Positions 1 through 8,368 of a stretch of 64,000 nucleotides of DNA are shown piece after piece. The position numbers were made by a program, and so were the translations under genes. Positions within the stretch are counted from its first letter, which is position 1, and each line of letters opens with the position of its first letter. Source of the stretch: Andeanibacterium fulvum (GTDB taxonomy: Bacteria; Pseudomonadota; Alphaproteobacteria; Sphingomonadales; Sphingomonadaceae); assembly GCF_037154085.1 (NCBI RefSeq), contig NZ_JBANRM010000002.1:434001-498000 (forward strand), in the 5' to 3' direction. Below the pieces are notes generated by a model. That model saw nothing but the letters and a program-made list of their open reading frames with translations, searched no databases and was not told the origin of the DNA.

Positions 1-3
1 CCC

Positions 4-105
4 CGCTCGTCCTGAGCCTGTCGAAGGACACGCGCCAGCGCTCGCCCAACAAAGAGACATGGGGCTGCCGGTTTCCCGTGTCCTTCGACAAGCTCAGGAT
101 GAGCG
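4..105. repeat. Inverted pair of CCTGAGCCTGTCGAAGG palindromic repeats (pair A)
   Basis: Two copies of a roughly 30-bp element lie head to head at 4-34 and 77-105, separated by about 42 bp. Each copy carries a CCTGAGC(C/T)TGTCGAAGG core or its reverse complement. The same arrangement recurs five more times in this window, always between genes. The pair sits just upstream of the acyltransferase gene and could fold into one long hairpin in RNA. Confidence 0.85.
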
Positions 106-268
106 GATGTGGATGATTGCGGGAGAGGAGTTTCGTCCGCTTCCCCCATTCCCGCGCTGCCCAGCCCCCACCGCCCCCACCGCCCCCACCTTTCGCCGGG
201 CCGACCACTGTTCAATCCGCCCCAAGGGCAATCGACAGCCGGGATCACCTTTGGCTAGGGTGCCGCCC

Positions 269-1408
269 ATGAGCGAAGAGCCGACTCTCACTGCCCGGAT
301 CGCCCCGTCCGTGGGCGCGCTTCCGGCGGGGGAGTGGGACTTGCTGGCGGGCGACGACAATCCGTTCGTCAGCCATGCCTTCCTTTCCGCGCTGGAGGAT
401 TCGGGCAGTGTCGGCCCCGGCACCGGGTGGAGCCCCGTGCCGATCGTGATCGAGGACGAGGCGGGGCGGCTCGCCGCCGCGCTTCCGGCCTATCTCAAGT
501 CCCACAGCCAGGGCGAATATGTGTTCGACCATGGCTGGGCCGATGCGTGGGAGCGGGCGGGGGGCAGCTATTACCCCAAGCTGCAGATTTCCGTGCCCTT
601 CACGCCTGCCACGGGTCCGCGCCTGCTGCTGGCGGACGAGGCCTTGGGCGTGCCCCTGCTGCGCGCGGCCGAAACGCTCTGCCGGCGCGAGGAACTGTCA
701 TCCGTCCACGCCACTTTCATCGAGCCTGCCCAATTGCCCCTGTTCGAGGAAGCCGGCTGGCTGAAACGCAGCGATATCCAGTTCCACTGGGAAAATCGCG
801 GTTATGCCAGCTTCGAGGATTTCCTCGGCGCCCTGTCCTCGCGCAAGCGCAAGGCGGTTCGCAAGGAACGTGCCGCCGCGCAGGAGGGAGTGGAGATTCG
901 CGCCTTTTCCGGGGCGGAACTGAAACCGGCCCATTGGGATGCCTTCTGGGACTTCTATCAGGATACCGGCGCGCGCAAATGGGGCACGCCCTATCTGACT
1001 CGCGAGGCCTTCGACCTGTTCGGCAAGCGCATGGGCGAAAAGGTGCTGCTGATCCTGGCCTATATGGACGATATGCCGATTGCCGGAGCGCTCAATTTCA
1101 TCGGTGGATCGGCGCTTTACGGCCGCTATTGGGGCTGCCTGCTGGACAAGCCCTTCCTCCATTTCGAGCTGTGTTACTATCAGGCGATCGACCATGCGAT
1201 CGCGCGCGGGCTTTCGCGAGTGGAGGCGGGCGCGCAGGGCGGGCACAAGCTTGCCCGAGGCTATGAGCCGGTGCGGACATGGTCGGCGCATTGGATCGCC
1301 GATCCCGGTTTCCGCGATGCAGTGGCCGATTTCCTTGCCCGCGAGGATGCGGGCGTGGCGGCAGACCAGTTCGTGCTGGGCGCGAGGACGCCCTTCAGGA
1401 AGGGTTGA
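269..1408 (+). CDS. FemAB/GNAT-like N-acyltransferase (DUF482, COG3146)
   Basis: This 379-residue protein matches the alphaproteobacterial DUF482 'peptidoglycan biosynthesis/recognition' family, a FemAB-like GNAT fold expected to transfer an acyl or aminoacyl group. Substrate is unknown. Recognisable blocks are NPFVSHAFLSALEDSGSVG near residue 30, a FDHGWADAWERAGG stretch near 90, the basic SSRKRKAVRKERA segment near 195, and a C-terminal LFGKRMGEKVLLILAY / GGHKLARGYEPV region. I chose the ATG at 269 because homology begins right there (MSEEPTLTARIAPS); the frame is open further upstream but that part is low-complexity and overlaps the repeat pair. No signal peptide is seen, so it should be cytoplasmic. 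The next gene is convergent and ends 4 bp away. Confidence 0.85.
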   Translation: MSEEPTLTARIAPSVGALPAGEWDLLAGDDNPFVSHAFLSALEDSGSVGPGTGWSPVPIVIEDEAGRLAAALPAYLKSHSQGEYVFDHGWADAWERAGGSYYPKLQISVPFTPATGPRLLLADEALGVPLLRAAETLCRREELSSVHATFIEPAQLPLFEEAGWLKRSDIQFHWENRGYASFEDFLGALSSRKRKAVRKERAAAQEGVEIRAFSGAELKPAHWDAFWDFYQDTGARKWGTPYLTREAFDLFGKRMGEKVLLILAYMDDMPIAGALNFIGGSALYGRYWGCLLDKPFLHFELCYYQAIDHAIARGLSRVEAGAQGGHKLARGYEPVRTWSAHWIADPGFRDAVADFLAREDAGVAADQFVLGARTPFRKG

Positions 1409-1412
1409 GCCC

Positions 1413-1757
1413 TCAGGCCGCGCGGCGGTCGATCGCAATCAGCCACTGGCGCGCGCGGCGCTGGGCTTCGGCGATTTCGCGGGCGGTCATCTCGTCGGCC
1501 ACGTCGGCGCGGCACCAGGCGGCTTCGTCATGCCCCTGCGCTGCGGCGAGGTTGAACCATTTATGCGCTTCGATCAGATCGCATTGCGCGCCGTGGCTGC
1601 CGGTGGAGAAGGCCACGCCCAGGTCGAAATAGGCATTGATATCGCCCATCGCGGCGGCGGCGAGGCAGGCGGCGACAAGCTTGTCGGCGCCGGTGTTGTT
1701 TCCGATGGTGGCGGTGTTCGCCGCCGGAGCGGTCTGTTCGATCAGGCGAAGTCCCAT
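1413..1757 (-). CDS. Sel1-repeat (TPR-like) small protein
   Basis: The 114-residue product contains a Sel1-type repeat: GDINAYFDLGVAFSTG followed by DLIEAHKWFNLAAAQGHDEAAW, the usual A-x2-LG-x8-AxxWxxxAAxxGxxxA pattern. Such repeats form alpha-solenoids for protein contacts. Function is not predictable. The ATG at 1757 has a G-rich Shine-Dalgarno-like run 8 nt upstream; an in-frame TTG lies 15 bp earlier. There is no signal peptide. The gene converges on the acyltransferase and diverges from dksA. Confidence 0.75.
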   Translation of the reverse strand: MGLRLIEQTAPAANTATIGNNTGADKLVAACLAAAAMGDINAYFDLGVAFSTGSHGAQCDLIEAHKWFNLAAAQGHDEAAWCRADVADEMTAREIAEAQRRARQWLIAIDRRAA

Positions 1758-2069
1758 GATTCGTACCCCCAATTTACCCCTGTCCGGAGCGGCACTTTGC
1801 CTGCCCCTGAGGAGAAGGTGGGGTCGCCATGGTCAATAAATGGTTAACGTCATTTGCGGGAAACCAAGGAAGCGCGCGGGGTGGCGGGGTTTCGCCGCCT
1901 TAGGAATAGCTCTTATCCTCCGGTGATATCCCGCGATTGCCGCTTGTGCCGCCCATGGCCGCACCCTATAGGCGCCCCCAAACCAGACCGGACGCGCTAC
2001 TGGGAAAACCTGGGGCATGCAGGGCAAATTGCCGGTTCCCGGGAGAGAACTTGGACACGGAGTGACTCG
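1758..2069. other. Intergenic region upstream of dksA, 312 bp
   Basis: This gap separates the divergent Sel1 gene and dksA and should hold both promoters. I see no convincing sigma-70 boxes, repeats or structured RNA. Frames running through it are not coding-like. Confidence 0.5.
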
Positions 2070-2528
2070 ATGGCTTCGGTTGCCGGTGACGATATCGATA
2101 TTCTAGCAAAGGCGCGTCGTACGCTTGGTAGCGACTACACGCCTTCCGATGACGAAGAGTACATGAGCGACCAGCAGGTGGAATATTTCCGCTCGCTGCT
2201 CGTCGAATGGAAAAAGTCGATCCTTTCCGCTTCGGAGGGCACGCTGCAATCGCTGCAGGATGGCCCGATCCGCGAGCCGGACCTCAACGATCGCGCCTCG
2301 AGCGAGACCGATTGGGGGATCGAGCTGCGGACTCGCGACCGGCAGCGCAAGCTGATCGCCAAGATCGATTCGGCCCTGCGCCGCATCGACAAGGGCGAAT
2401 ATGGCTTTTGCGAAGTGACCGGCGATCCGATCGGCATCAAGCGCCTGATCGCTCGCCCGATCGCCACCATGACGGTGGAAGCGCAGGAAGCCCACGAACG
2501 GCGCGAAAAGATCTCTCGCGACGATTGA
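2070..2528 (+). CDS. dksA: RNA polymerase-binding transcription factor DksA
   Basis: DksA binds the RNA polymerase secondary channel and, with ppGpp, shifts transcription in the stringent response. The 152-residue product carries the coiled-coil tip DLNDRA with D71, D74 and A76 at exactly the E. coli numbering. The C-terminal globular region reads GEYGFCEVTGDPIGIKRL. Of the four classical zinc cysteines only C114 remains; the others are T117, T135 and A138, so canonical Zn binding is unlikely. This degenerate finger is typical of alphaproteobacterial DksA as I know the family. The start at 2070 gives the usual family length; the open frame extends upstream without homology. A PilZ-domain gene follows 161 bp downstream on the same strand. 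Confidence 0.93.
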   Translation: MASVAGDDIDILAKARRTLGSDYTPSDDEEYMSDQQVEYFRSLLVEWKKSILSASEGTLQSLQDGPIREPDLNDRASSETDWGIELRTRDRQRKLIAKIDSALRRIDKGEYGFCEVTGDPIGIKRLIARPIATMTVEAQEAHERREKISRDD

Positions 2529-2689
2529 CGGAAGCCCCGCGAAACCCTTCGGGATTCGCGGATTTCCGCCCCTTCGCGCGATTAATGCTTTGTTTGCGAG
2601 TGCGGTGCTATGCACGGGCCAACCGGTGGGCAAAAGGCCGGAATCGGGCCGTGCGCGCCCCGTGTAGCAAAGGGTTGGGTAGCAAGCGA

Positions 2690-3073
2690 ATGAGCAACGT
2701 CGACACACGCCAAATGTCGCGCGACAGCCTGTTCGTAATGGCCAGGTGCAAGGTCGAGGGCGACGCCAGCGGCACGGAGCACCGGGTGAAGGTGCGCAAC
2801 CTTTCCGCAGCCGGGATGATGGCCGAAGGGGATGTGAAGGTCTCCCGCGGTTCGCTGGTGAGCGTCGACCTGCGCAATATCGGCTGGGTGGACGGCACCG
2901 TTGCCTGGAAGCAGGATAATCGCTTCGGCATCGCCTTCCTCGAGGAAGTGGACCACCGGCTGGTCCTCACGCCGTCGCCGATCTCTTCCGAAACAGAGCT
3001 GCAAACTCCCCGCTTCGTGCGCCCGCCGCTGGCAAGCGGCCTCCCGGAAGCGTCCAAGCTCCGCAAGATCTGA
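2690..3073 (+). CDS. PilZ-domain protein
   Basis: The 127-residue protein has the PilZ layout: a basic R-rich segment (SRDSLFVMARCKVEG), the HRVKVRNLSAAGMMAEGDV strand corresponding to the D/NxSxxG c-di-GMP motif (here NLSAAG), and a GWVDGTVAWKQDNRFGIAF barrel end. PilZ domains bind cyclic di-GMP; the first-arginine motif (RxxxR) is not clearly intact, so ligand binding is uncertain. Single-domain versions of this kind are common in sphingomonads. The start is ATG 2690, just after a weak AAGCGA sequence; in-frame upstream codons overlap nothing conserved. Confidence 0.85.
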   Translation: MSNVDTRQMSRDSLFVMARCKVEGDASGTEHRVKVRNLSAAGMMAEGDVKVSRGSLVSVDLRNIGWVDGTVAWKQDNRFGIAFLEEVDHRLVLTPSPISSETELQTPRFVRPPLASGLPEASKLRKI

Positions 3074-3140
3074 CAATCGCCGGGCCCAACGCGATGGGGC
3101 CCATTGAAGCGCGCCGCTGCAGGGCTTACGGCTGACGCAG

Positions 3141-4610
3141 ATGTCTCGCCTCCTTCGCATCCTGGCCGTCGGTCTGGCCCTGTTTGCCGCTGCCTGCGGG
3201 CGGGGCAATGACGGTGCGCTGGAAGTGGCCATCGTGGGCGGGGCGGACGATCCGTTCCAGAGCGGCGTGCTGCTCTCCGTGGCCGGCCAGCATGTCCATG
3301 CGGCGACGACCGAGGGACTGGTCGGGCTCGATGCGCAGGGGCAGGTGATCCCCGGACTGGCCGACCGCTGGATCGTGACCGAGGACGGGCAGAGCTACAT
3401 CTTCCGCCTGCGTGACGGGACCTGGCCCGATGGCAGCGAACTGACCGGCGAAAGCGCCCGCACTGCCCTGCGCCGCGTGGTCCGCAGCCTTGCGGGAACC
3501 TCGCTGGGCTATGACCTTGCCCAGATCGACGAGATTCGCGCCATGGCGGGGCGAGTGGTGGAAATCCGCCTCAAGGGCCCGATGCCCGATTTCCTGCAAT
3601 TGCTGGCCCAGCCGGAGCTTGGCCTGCCTCACAATGGGCGCGGCACTGGCCCGATGAGCCTGCGCAAGGTGGAAAAGACGGCGGTCCTTTCCATGCTCGC
3701 GCCCGAGGCGCGGGGCCTGCCCGTGCGGGAAAACTGGCAGGAGGATGTCCGCGAACTGCGGGTCCACGGGACCGATGCGAAGCGGGCAGTCGCCCTGTTC
3801 GACGAAGGGCAGGTCGATGTGGTGCTCAACGGCCGGATCGAAAGCCTGCCACTGGTCGATACCGGCCCGCTCTCGCGCGGGACGGTGCGGGTCGATCAGG
3901 CAATCGGCTTGTTCGGCTTGGCAGTGCGCAATGCGCAGGGGCTGCTGGGCGATGCTTCGGGCCGGGAAGCGGTTTCGATGGCTATCGACCGGGCGGCGCT
4001 GATCGCCCCGTTCAATGTCGGTGGCTGGCAGCCCACCACGCGGCTCGTGCCGCCGGGCCTGCCGGGCGATCTCGGCACTATCGGCGAACGCTGGGAAGGC
4101 ACTGCGCTTGCCCAGCGGCGCATCGCGGCCGTGGCGCGAGTGAATATGTGGAAGTCCGTCAATGGCGGCGCGGCGCCCGTCATCTCCATCGCCCTGCCGC
4201 AGGGGCCGGGCGGCGATCTGCTGTTCGGCGGCCTCTCGCGCGACATGGCGGCCATCGGCGTTACTCTGCGCCGGGCGAGGACGGGTGAACGGCCCGACCT
4301 GGAACTGGTGGACCGCGTGGCCCGCTATGCCAATGCGCGCTGGTTCCTCAACCAGTTCAATTGCGGCCTGCAGCGGGGGTTCTGCTCGGCCGAGGCCGAT
4401 GCCCGGGTGGAAGAAGCCTCGCGCAGCCAGGACCCGGACGAACGCGCCGCCCTGATGGCCGAGGCGGAGGCCGAACTGACCGCGCTCGACGCCTATATTC
4501 CCTTCGGTGCGCCCCTGCGCTGGTCGCTCGTGCGTGCCGGGGTGGACGGGTTCGCCGCCAACGCCTGGGCGTTCCATCCCTTGCCGGAACTGGCCACCGT
4601 TACCAGATAG
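3141..4610 (+). CDS. ABC-transporter substrate-binding lipoprotein, family 5-like
   Basis: The 489-residue protein starts with a lipoprotein signal (LALFAAAC, lipidated Cys19) and continues with a family 5 (oligopeptide/nickel-type) solute-binding fold: TTEGLVGLDAQGQVIPGLADRW near 60, then TEDGQSYIFRLRDGTWPDGSELT near 90, and late GRFDLELV-type and FNCGLQRGFCS segments. It should be anchored in the periplasm. No permease or ATPase genes are adjacent, so it is an orphan binding protein and may not serve a transporter. DUF4112 follows after 5 bp, suggesting co-transcription. Confidence 0.8.
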   Translation: MSRLLRILAVGLALFAAACGRGNDGALEVAIVGGADDPFQSGVLLSVAGQHVHAATTEGLVGLDAQGQVIPGLADRWIVTEDGQSYIFRLRDGTWPDGSELTGESARTALRRVVRSLAGTSLGYDLAQIDEIRAMAGRVVEIRLKGPMPDFLQLLAQPELGLPHNGRGTGPMSLRKVEKTAVLSMLAPEARGLPVRENWQEDVRELRVHGTDAKRAVALFDEGQVDVVLNGRIESLPLVDTGPLSRGTVRVDQAIGLFGLAVRNAQGLLGDASGREAVSMAIDRAALIAPFNVGGWQPTTRLVPPGLPGDLGTIGERWEGTALAQRRIAAVARVNMWKSVNGGAAPVISIALPQGPGGDLLFGGLSRDMAAIGVTLRRARTGERPDLELVDRVARYANARWFLNQFNCGLQRGFCSAEADARVEEASRSQDPDERAALMAEAEAELTALDAYIPFGAPLRWSLVRAGVDGFAANAWAFHPLPELATVTR

Positions 4611-4615
4611 AGGGA

Positions 4616-5032
4616 ATGAGCCAGACGAGCCGCCCCCGCCCCATGGGCACAAGCCTGCCAGTGGGCACCGATCCCGCCTCCGTGCGCCAGCGCATCGAAG
4701 CGATGGAAATGGTGCTGGAACGCAGCTTCACCATCCCCGGCATCAACCGCGCCGTGGGCCTCGACGCTGTCATCGGCCTCGTGCCTGTAGTGGGCGATGT
4801 GCTGACCGCCGCCATGGGCGCCTATATCGTGTGGGAAGCGCGCAATCTGGGCCTGCCCAAATGGAAACTGGCGCGCATGGCCGCCAATATCGCCTTCGAC
4901 ACGGCCCTGGGCGCGATCCCGGTGGCGGGCGATTTGTTCGACGTGCTCTATCGCTCCAACAGCCGCAATCTGAAGATCGTGAAGAAGCACCTGGACAAGC
5001 ATCACCCCTCGACGCGGATCATCGAGGGGTAG
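4616..5032 (+). CDS. DUF4112 membrane protein
   Basis: The 138-residue product shows the DUF4112 signature: FTIPGINRAVGLDAVIGLVPVVGDVLTAAMGAYIVWEA, two short hydrophobic segments, then ALGAIPVAGDLFDVLYRSN and a lysine-rich tail. The family is widespread in bacteria and of unknown function; it is probably membrane associated. The ATG at 4616 is 5 bp after the previous stop, with AGGGA overlapping that stop region as a likely ribosome site. The repeat pair that follows probably marks the end of the unit. Confidence 0.85.
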   Translation: MSQTSRPRPMGTSLPVGTDPASVRQRIEAMEMVLERSFTIPGINRAVGLDAVIGLVPVVGDVLTAAMGAYIVWEARNLGLPKWKLARMAANIAFDTALGAIPVAGDLFDVLYRSNSRNLKIVKKHLDKHHPSTRIIEG

Positions 5033-5048
5033 GGTATCACCTGCAGTC

Positions 5049-5149
5049 CGTTCGTCCTGAGCCTGTCGAAGGACGCGCGGGACGGCGGGGTTGGGCTGAA
5101 TTCCCTCGATCAGATGGCAGTGCGCGTCCTTCGACAGGCTCAGGGCGAA
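5049..5149. repeat. Inverted pair of CCTGAGCCTGTCGAAGG repeats (pair B)
   Basis: Copies at 5049-5079 and 5123-5149 face each other about 43 bp apart. The flanking trinucleotides CGCG recur next to the core in both, as in pairs A, D, E and F. Confidence 0.85.
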
Positions 5150-5241
5150 TGGAGGTGGGTTAAGGGCGCGAGACCTTGGCGATTGCCCCTGGTGTGCTGC
5201 CTCGTTAACAATCCGGGGCTGTCTGGCAAGGGAGCCGTGCC

Positions 5242-5670
5242 ATGGGCGGAAAGGGGCAGTCGCGCTGGCCGAAAATCGCTGCAGTTGCGGCGCTGTCGGC
5301 AATTCTCCTGACTCCCATCGCCTATGCGAATTCCGGCATGGCCAAGCAGCGCTATTTCGATCACATATTCCGCTCATGCAGCCGCAGCGCTGGGTTGGAA
5401 GGCGCCGTGTGGCGCAAAGTCCCGGCGTTTGACGGCGAAGTTCGCGAATTTGTCGCTTTCGATGACAGGGACGCAGCGGTTATCGATTGCGTGAGCCGCT
5501 GGGCGGGCCTGCTGATATCGGACCAGCGGGAGCCGGGCGCGATGCAAGCCTATCCGGGCAGACCGCGCAGTAAGCTCACCGTTGCGGTCTCAGGCGAGAA
5601 TCACGCGCCGCCAGCCTATCTGGTGGACATTGCGCATGTAGAGTTCGCGGAGACTGAAGGGGAGAAGTAG
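5242..5670 (+). CDS. Secreted or membrane-anchored hypothetical protein
   Basis: I do not recognise this 142-residue protein. It starts with MGGKGQSRWPK and a hydrophobic stretch (IAAVAALSAILLTPIAYANS) that reads as a signal peptide cleaved near AYA-N. The rest is soluble-looking with two or three cysteines (RSCSRSAG, VIDCVSRW) that could form a disulfide. ATG 5242 lies downstream of a GGGAGC motif. The next gene also encodes a small secreted unknown, 41 bp away on the same strand. Confidence 0.6.
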   Translation: MGGKGQSRWPKIAAVAALSAILLTPIAYANSGMAKQRYFDHIFRSCSRSAGLEGAVWRKVPAFDGEVREFVAFDDRDAAVIDCVSRWAGLLISDQREPGAMQAYPGRPRSKLTVAVSGENHAPPAYLVDIAHVEFAETEGEK

Positions 5671-5711
5671 CGCGGATTGCGAGTGGTGGCTTTTCAGGGC
5701 ATCCCCGAGCC

Positions 5712-6179
5712 ATGAAATCGGGTTTCCTCTTGATGTCGCTTCTCACCTCGGTCGGCAATTGTGCGGGCCAGCCTTCCGAACATCAGGGCTTGATGAGCAC
5801 TATCGAGGAAATCGTGCGTTTGCCCGAAGGCGCGCGGCCGATCGATGACTATTCCCGCAATTATGCCATGGGGTCGGACGGAAAAGTCATTGCGGTTTAC
5901 GTCATTCCAAGAGAACCCCGAGAATCCCTCTGGGCCGACGGGTGTGAGGTGGCGCTTGGAGATTTCAAGAGCAGGCCCTGCACAAAGGAAGAAGTCGCGG
6001 AAATGGTGCGCGAGGATGCGCAAGGTGTCGCCGCATTTGGCAAGGCCGATGAATCGCGTTGGTTCGATGACCCTGACGCCCTGCCGTATTTCACAGATGG
6101 AGGGTGCGCGCTGATCGAAATCGTTTTCGACCCGCGATCACGGAAGGTCGAGAGCGCCCGATGTAACGGTGAAGCCTGA
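5712..6179 (+). CDS. Small exported hypothetical protein
   Basis: The 155-residue product begins with a short hydrophobic leader (MKSGFLLMSLLTSVGNCAG), possibly a lipoprotein signal with the cysteine at residue 17, though the -1 to -3 residues (VGN) fit the lipobox poorly. The mature part is acidic with conserved-looking DGCEVALGDF and TDGGCALIEIVFDPRSRKV blocks. I cannot assign a family. It may be co-transcribed with the preceding gene. Confidence 0.55.
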   Translation: MKSGFLLMSLLTSVGNCAGQPSEHQGLMSTIEEIVRLPEGARPIDDYSRNYAMGSDGKVIAVYVIPREPRESLWADGCEVALGDFKSRPCTKEEVAEMVREDAQGVAAFGKADESRWFDDPDALPYFTDGGCALIEIVFDPRSRKVESARCNGEA

Positions 6180-6182
6180 GGG

Positions 6183-6210
6183 CTGGATTCCCGCCTGCGC
6201 GGGAATGACG
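6183..6210. repeat. Short ATTCCCGC...GCGGGAAT palindromic repeat
   Basis: The arms ATTCCCGC and GCGGGAAT enclose a tiny loop and are followed by GACG. This matches the common short palindromes found between genes in proteobacteria. It begins 3 bp after the preceding stop codon. The remaining sequence to 6430 shows no gene. Confidence 0.6.
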
Positions 6211-6430
6211 ATGGGAGGAAGGGGGCGCCCTTGCCCTGCCCGAACAATCATTTTCCTACTTGGCCGGAATCTGCTTCATCCTGCGCGATGATCGTTCAGC
6301 GCGCCTTTCCGGTTCAATCTGTCGCCCCGAAAAGGGCGGTACAGCGCCCGCGGGGAAAGTCACACATTGCCAGCGCGGAAGCGCATGCCCAAAACGCGAT
6401 CCACCGCAAAAAATATCGGGAAACCCACGC

Positions 6431-6452
6431 AAAACCGCCGTTTTTCGGGCGG
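6431..6452 (-). terminator. Rho-independent terminator of the HNH nuclease gene
   Basis: On the minus strand CCGCC and GGCGG pair around an eight-base loop and are followed by TTTT. It lies 82 bp past the HNH stop codon. Confidence 0.6.
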
Positions 6453-6533
6453 CCCAAATCCCCTGATGCCGAAAAGCCCACCCCGAAGGTCACAGGGTTT
6501 CGCCGCCCGTTGCGTGTCACTTTCGCAAGGCTG

Positions 6534-7178
6534 TCAGGCTTCCAGTTCGATGTCCCAATAGAGCCAGTCGCGCCAGGTTTCGTGCAGGTAATTGGGCGGG
6601 AAGCTGCGGCCCTGTTGCTGCAATTGCCAGCTGGTCGGGCGGATCGGCGCGACCAGTGGGGGCATGTGGGCCTGGGCCGGGGTGCGGCCGCCCTTCTTCA
6701 GGTTGCAGGGCGCGCAGGCGGTGAGGATGTTCTCCCACGTGGTCTTGCCGCCCAGACGGCGCGGGATCACATGATCGAAAGTCAGATGTTCCGGGCTGCC
6801 GCAATATTGGCAAGTGAACCTGTCGCGCAGGAACAGGTTGAAGCGCGTGAAGGCGGGAAATTCGTTGGGCCGGACATATTGCCGCAGCGCGATCACCGAG
6901 GGGATCTTCATGTCCAGCGAAGGCGAATGCACTTCCCGCTCATAGCTGGCGACGATGTCCACCCGTTCGAGGAATATCGCCTTGATCGCCGTCTGCCACG
7001 GCCACAGGCTGAGCGGGTAATAGGACAGCGGGGTGTAATCGGCGTTGAGGACCAGGGCGGGGCAGCTTTCCAGCCTCCGCAACGGATCCCCCTCCGCCGT
7101 GCGGAAGCGTGCTGCCCGTTCGATCAGTTCGGCGTTGAACACGTGCTGGTGTCCTCCCTGATTGGCGCAAGGGAGCAT
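6534..7178 (-). CDS. HNH endonuclease family protein
   Basis: This 214-residue protein carries an HNH/zinc motif: C123-x2-C126, then FDHVIPRRLGG with D135-H136, N150 in TWENI, and C155-x2-C158 before NLKKGG. The two CxxC pairs hold a structural zinc and the DH...N residues form the metal-dependent nuclease centre. The N-terminal half (LVLNADYTPLSYYPLSLWPWQTAIKAIFL) is the conserved leader of a chromosomal HNH family found in most alphaproteobacteria, whose job is unknown. It is not next to restriction or phage genes. The start has AAGG 8 nt upstream. It diverges from gluQ. Confidence 0.88.
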   Translation of the reverse strand: MLPCANQGGHQHVFNAELIERAARFRTAEGDPLRRLESCPALVLNADYTPLSYYPLSLWPWQTAIKAIFLERVDIVASYEREVHSPSLDMKIPSVIALRQYVRPNEFPAFTRFNLFLRDRFTCQYCGSPEHLTFDHVIPRRLGGKTTWENILTACAPCNLKKGGRTPAQAHMPPLVAPIRPTSWQLQQQGRSFPPNYLHETWRDWLYWDIELEA

Positions 7179-7263
7179 TTGCCTTGAAAAGCGTCAAGCC
7201 TGTTACAAATCGCGAATCCACAGGATTTTTGCCGATTCGCGCCCGAAAGAACCCGCACTTCGC

Positions 7264-8121
7264 ATGATCGTTACCCGTTTTGCCCCCAGCCCCAATGGGC
7301 CGCTCCATCTGGGCCACGCCTTCGCGGCCGTGGTGGCGCATGATCTGGCGCGGGAAAGGGGCGGGCGCTTCCTGCTGCGGATCGAGGATATCGACGGCGC
7401 GCGCAGCCGGTCGGAACTGGCCGAGGCCTTCCGCGCCGACCTCGCCTGGCTGGGGCTGGAATGGGAGGAAGTGCCCCGCCAATCCTCGCGCCTTGCCAGT
7501 TACGAGGCCGCGGCGGAGCGATTGAAGGCCCTGGGCCTGCTCTATCCCTGCACCTGCACTAGGGCGCAGATCGCGGCGGCGGCGGTTGATATGGGGCCGG
7601 ACGGGCCGCTCTATCCCGGCACCTGCCGGGGGCGCCATCTCGATCCTTCGGGCGAGGTCGCCTGGCGGATCGACATGGCCAAGGCCGCGGCGCTGGCCGG
7701 GCCGCTCGAATGGACGGACGAACTGGCAGGCGTGCAGCGCGCCACGCCGGAAATCTTCGGCGATGTGGTGCTGCTGCGCAAGGAAGCGCCCGCCAGCTAT
7801 CACCTTGCCGCCACGCTGGACGATGCGGCGGATGGGGTCACGCTGGTCACGCGCGGGATGGACCTGTTCCCGGCCAGCCATGTCCACCGGCTGCTGCAGG
7901 CTCTGCTCGGCCTGCCGGTGCCGGTCTGGCATCACCACCGGCTGCTGGTGGATGGGGAGGGCAGGAAGCTGGCCAAAAGGCGCGGCTCGGGCTCGGGCTC
8001 GCTGGGCCTCACCGAATTGCGGCTGGCCGGAGAGGACGGGAGGGCACTTGCCGCTGCCCTGAGGGACAGGGTTCTGCCATCTGGCATTTCGCTCAGCAAA
8101 GGCCTAGATAGAGGCGTATGA
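7264..8121 (+). CDS. gluQ: Glutamyl-Q tRNA(Asp) synthetase
   Basis: GluQRS attaches glutamate to queuosine at position 34 of tRNA-Asp. The 285-residue product is a truncated glutamyl-tRNA synthetase lacking the anticodon-binding domain: FAPSPNGPLHLGHAF carries the HIGH-type motif, LLRIEDIDGARS follows, and KLAKRRGS is the KMSKS equivalent. YPCTCTR and YPGTCRG provide the family's zinc cysteines. ATG 7264 is chosen because FAPSPNG begins 5 residues later. Its stop overlaps the start of the next gene (ATGA), so translation is probably coupled. Confidence 0.93.
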   Translation: MIVTRFAPSPNGPLHLGHAFAAVVAHDLARERGGRFLLRIEDIDGARSRSELAEAFRADLAWLGLEWEEVPRQSSRLASYEAAAERLKALGLLYPCTCTRAQIAAAAVDMGPDGPLYPGTCRGRHLDPSGEVAWRIDMAKAAALAGPLEWTDELAGVQRATPEIFGDVVLLRKEAPASYHLAATLDDAADGVTLVTRGMDLFPASHVHRLLQALLGLPVPVWHHHRLLVDGEGRKLAKRRGSGSGSLGLTELRLAGEDGRALAAALRDRVLPSGISLSKGLDRGV

Positions 8122-8348
8122 ACACGTTCCTCGTCATCGTCCTGCTCGGCCTGATGGCCATGGTGGTCTATTCGCTCGTGCGCGGCATCGTCGCCTTTCT
8201 GCAGACGACCCGCCGCGATATCGACAATGGCGGCACCACCAATCTGCGCGAGCTGCAATTGCAGCAGAACAAGATGATGTTCGCGCGCATCAAGTACCAG
8301 GCGCTGGCCATCGTGGTGATCGTCATCATCCTTGCCGCAGGCCGTTGA
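8118..8348 (+). CDS. Twin-transmembrane small protein (HIG1-like)
   Basis: The 76-residue protein has two hydrophobic helices (residues 3-25 and about 58-74) joined by a polar loop with NKMMFARIKYQALAI, the hallmark of the alphaproteobacterial twin-transmembrane family related to mitochondrial HIG1 (hypoxia-induced) proteins. It should sit in the inner membrane; HIG1 proteins affect cytochrome oxidase assembly, but a role here is inference. The start ATG overlaps the gluQ stop by 4 bp, and the adenosyltransferase gene follows 20 bp later, as in many alphaproteobacteria. Confidence 0.85.
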   Translation: MNTFLVIVLLGLMAMVVYSLVRGIVAFLQTTRRDIDNGGTTNLRELQLQQNKMMFARIKYQALAIVVIVIILAAGR

Positions 8349-8368
8349 CCGGCTGACGGCGCGGGGGC

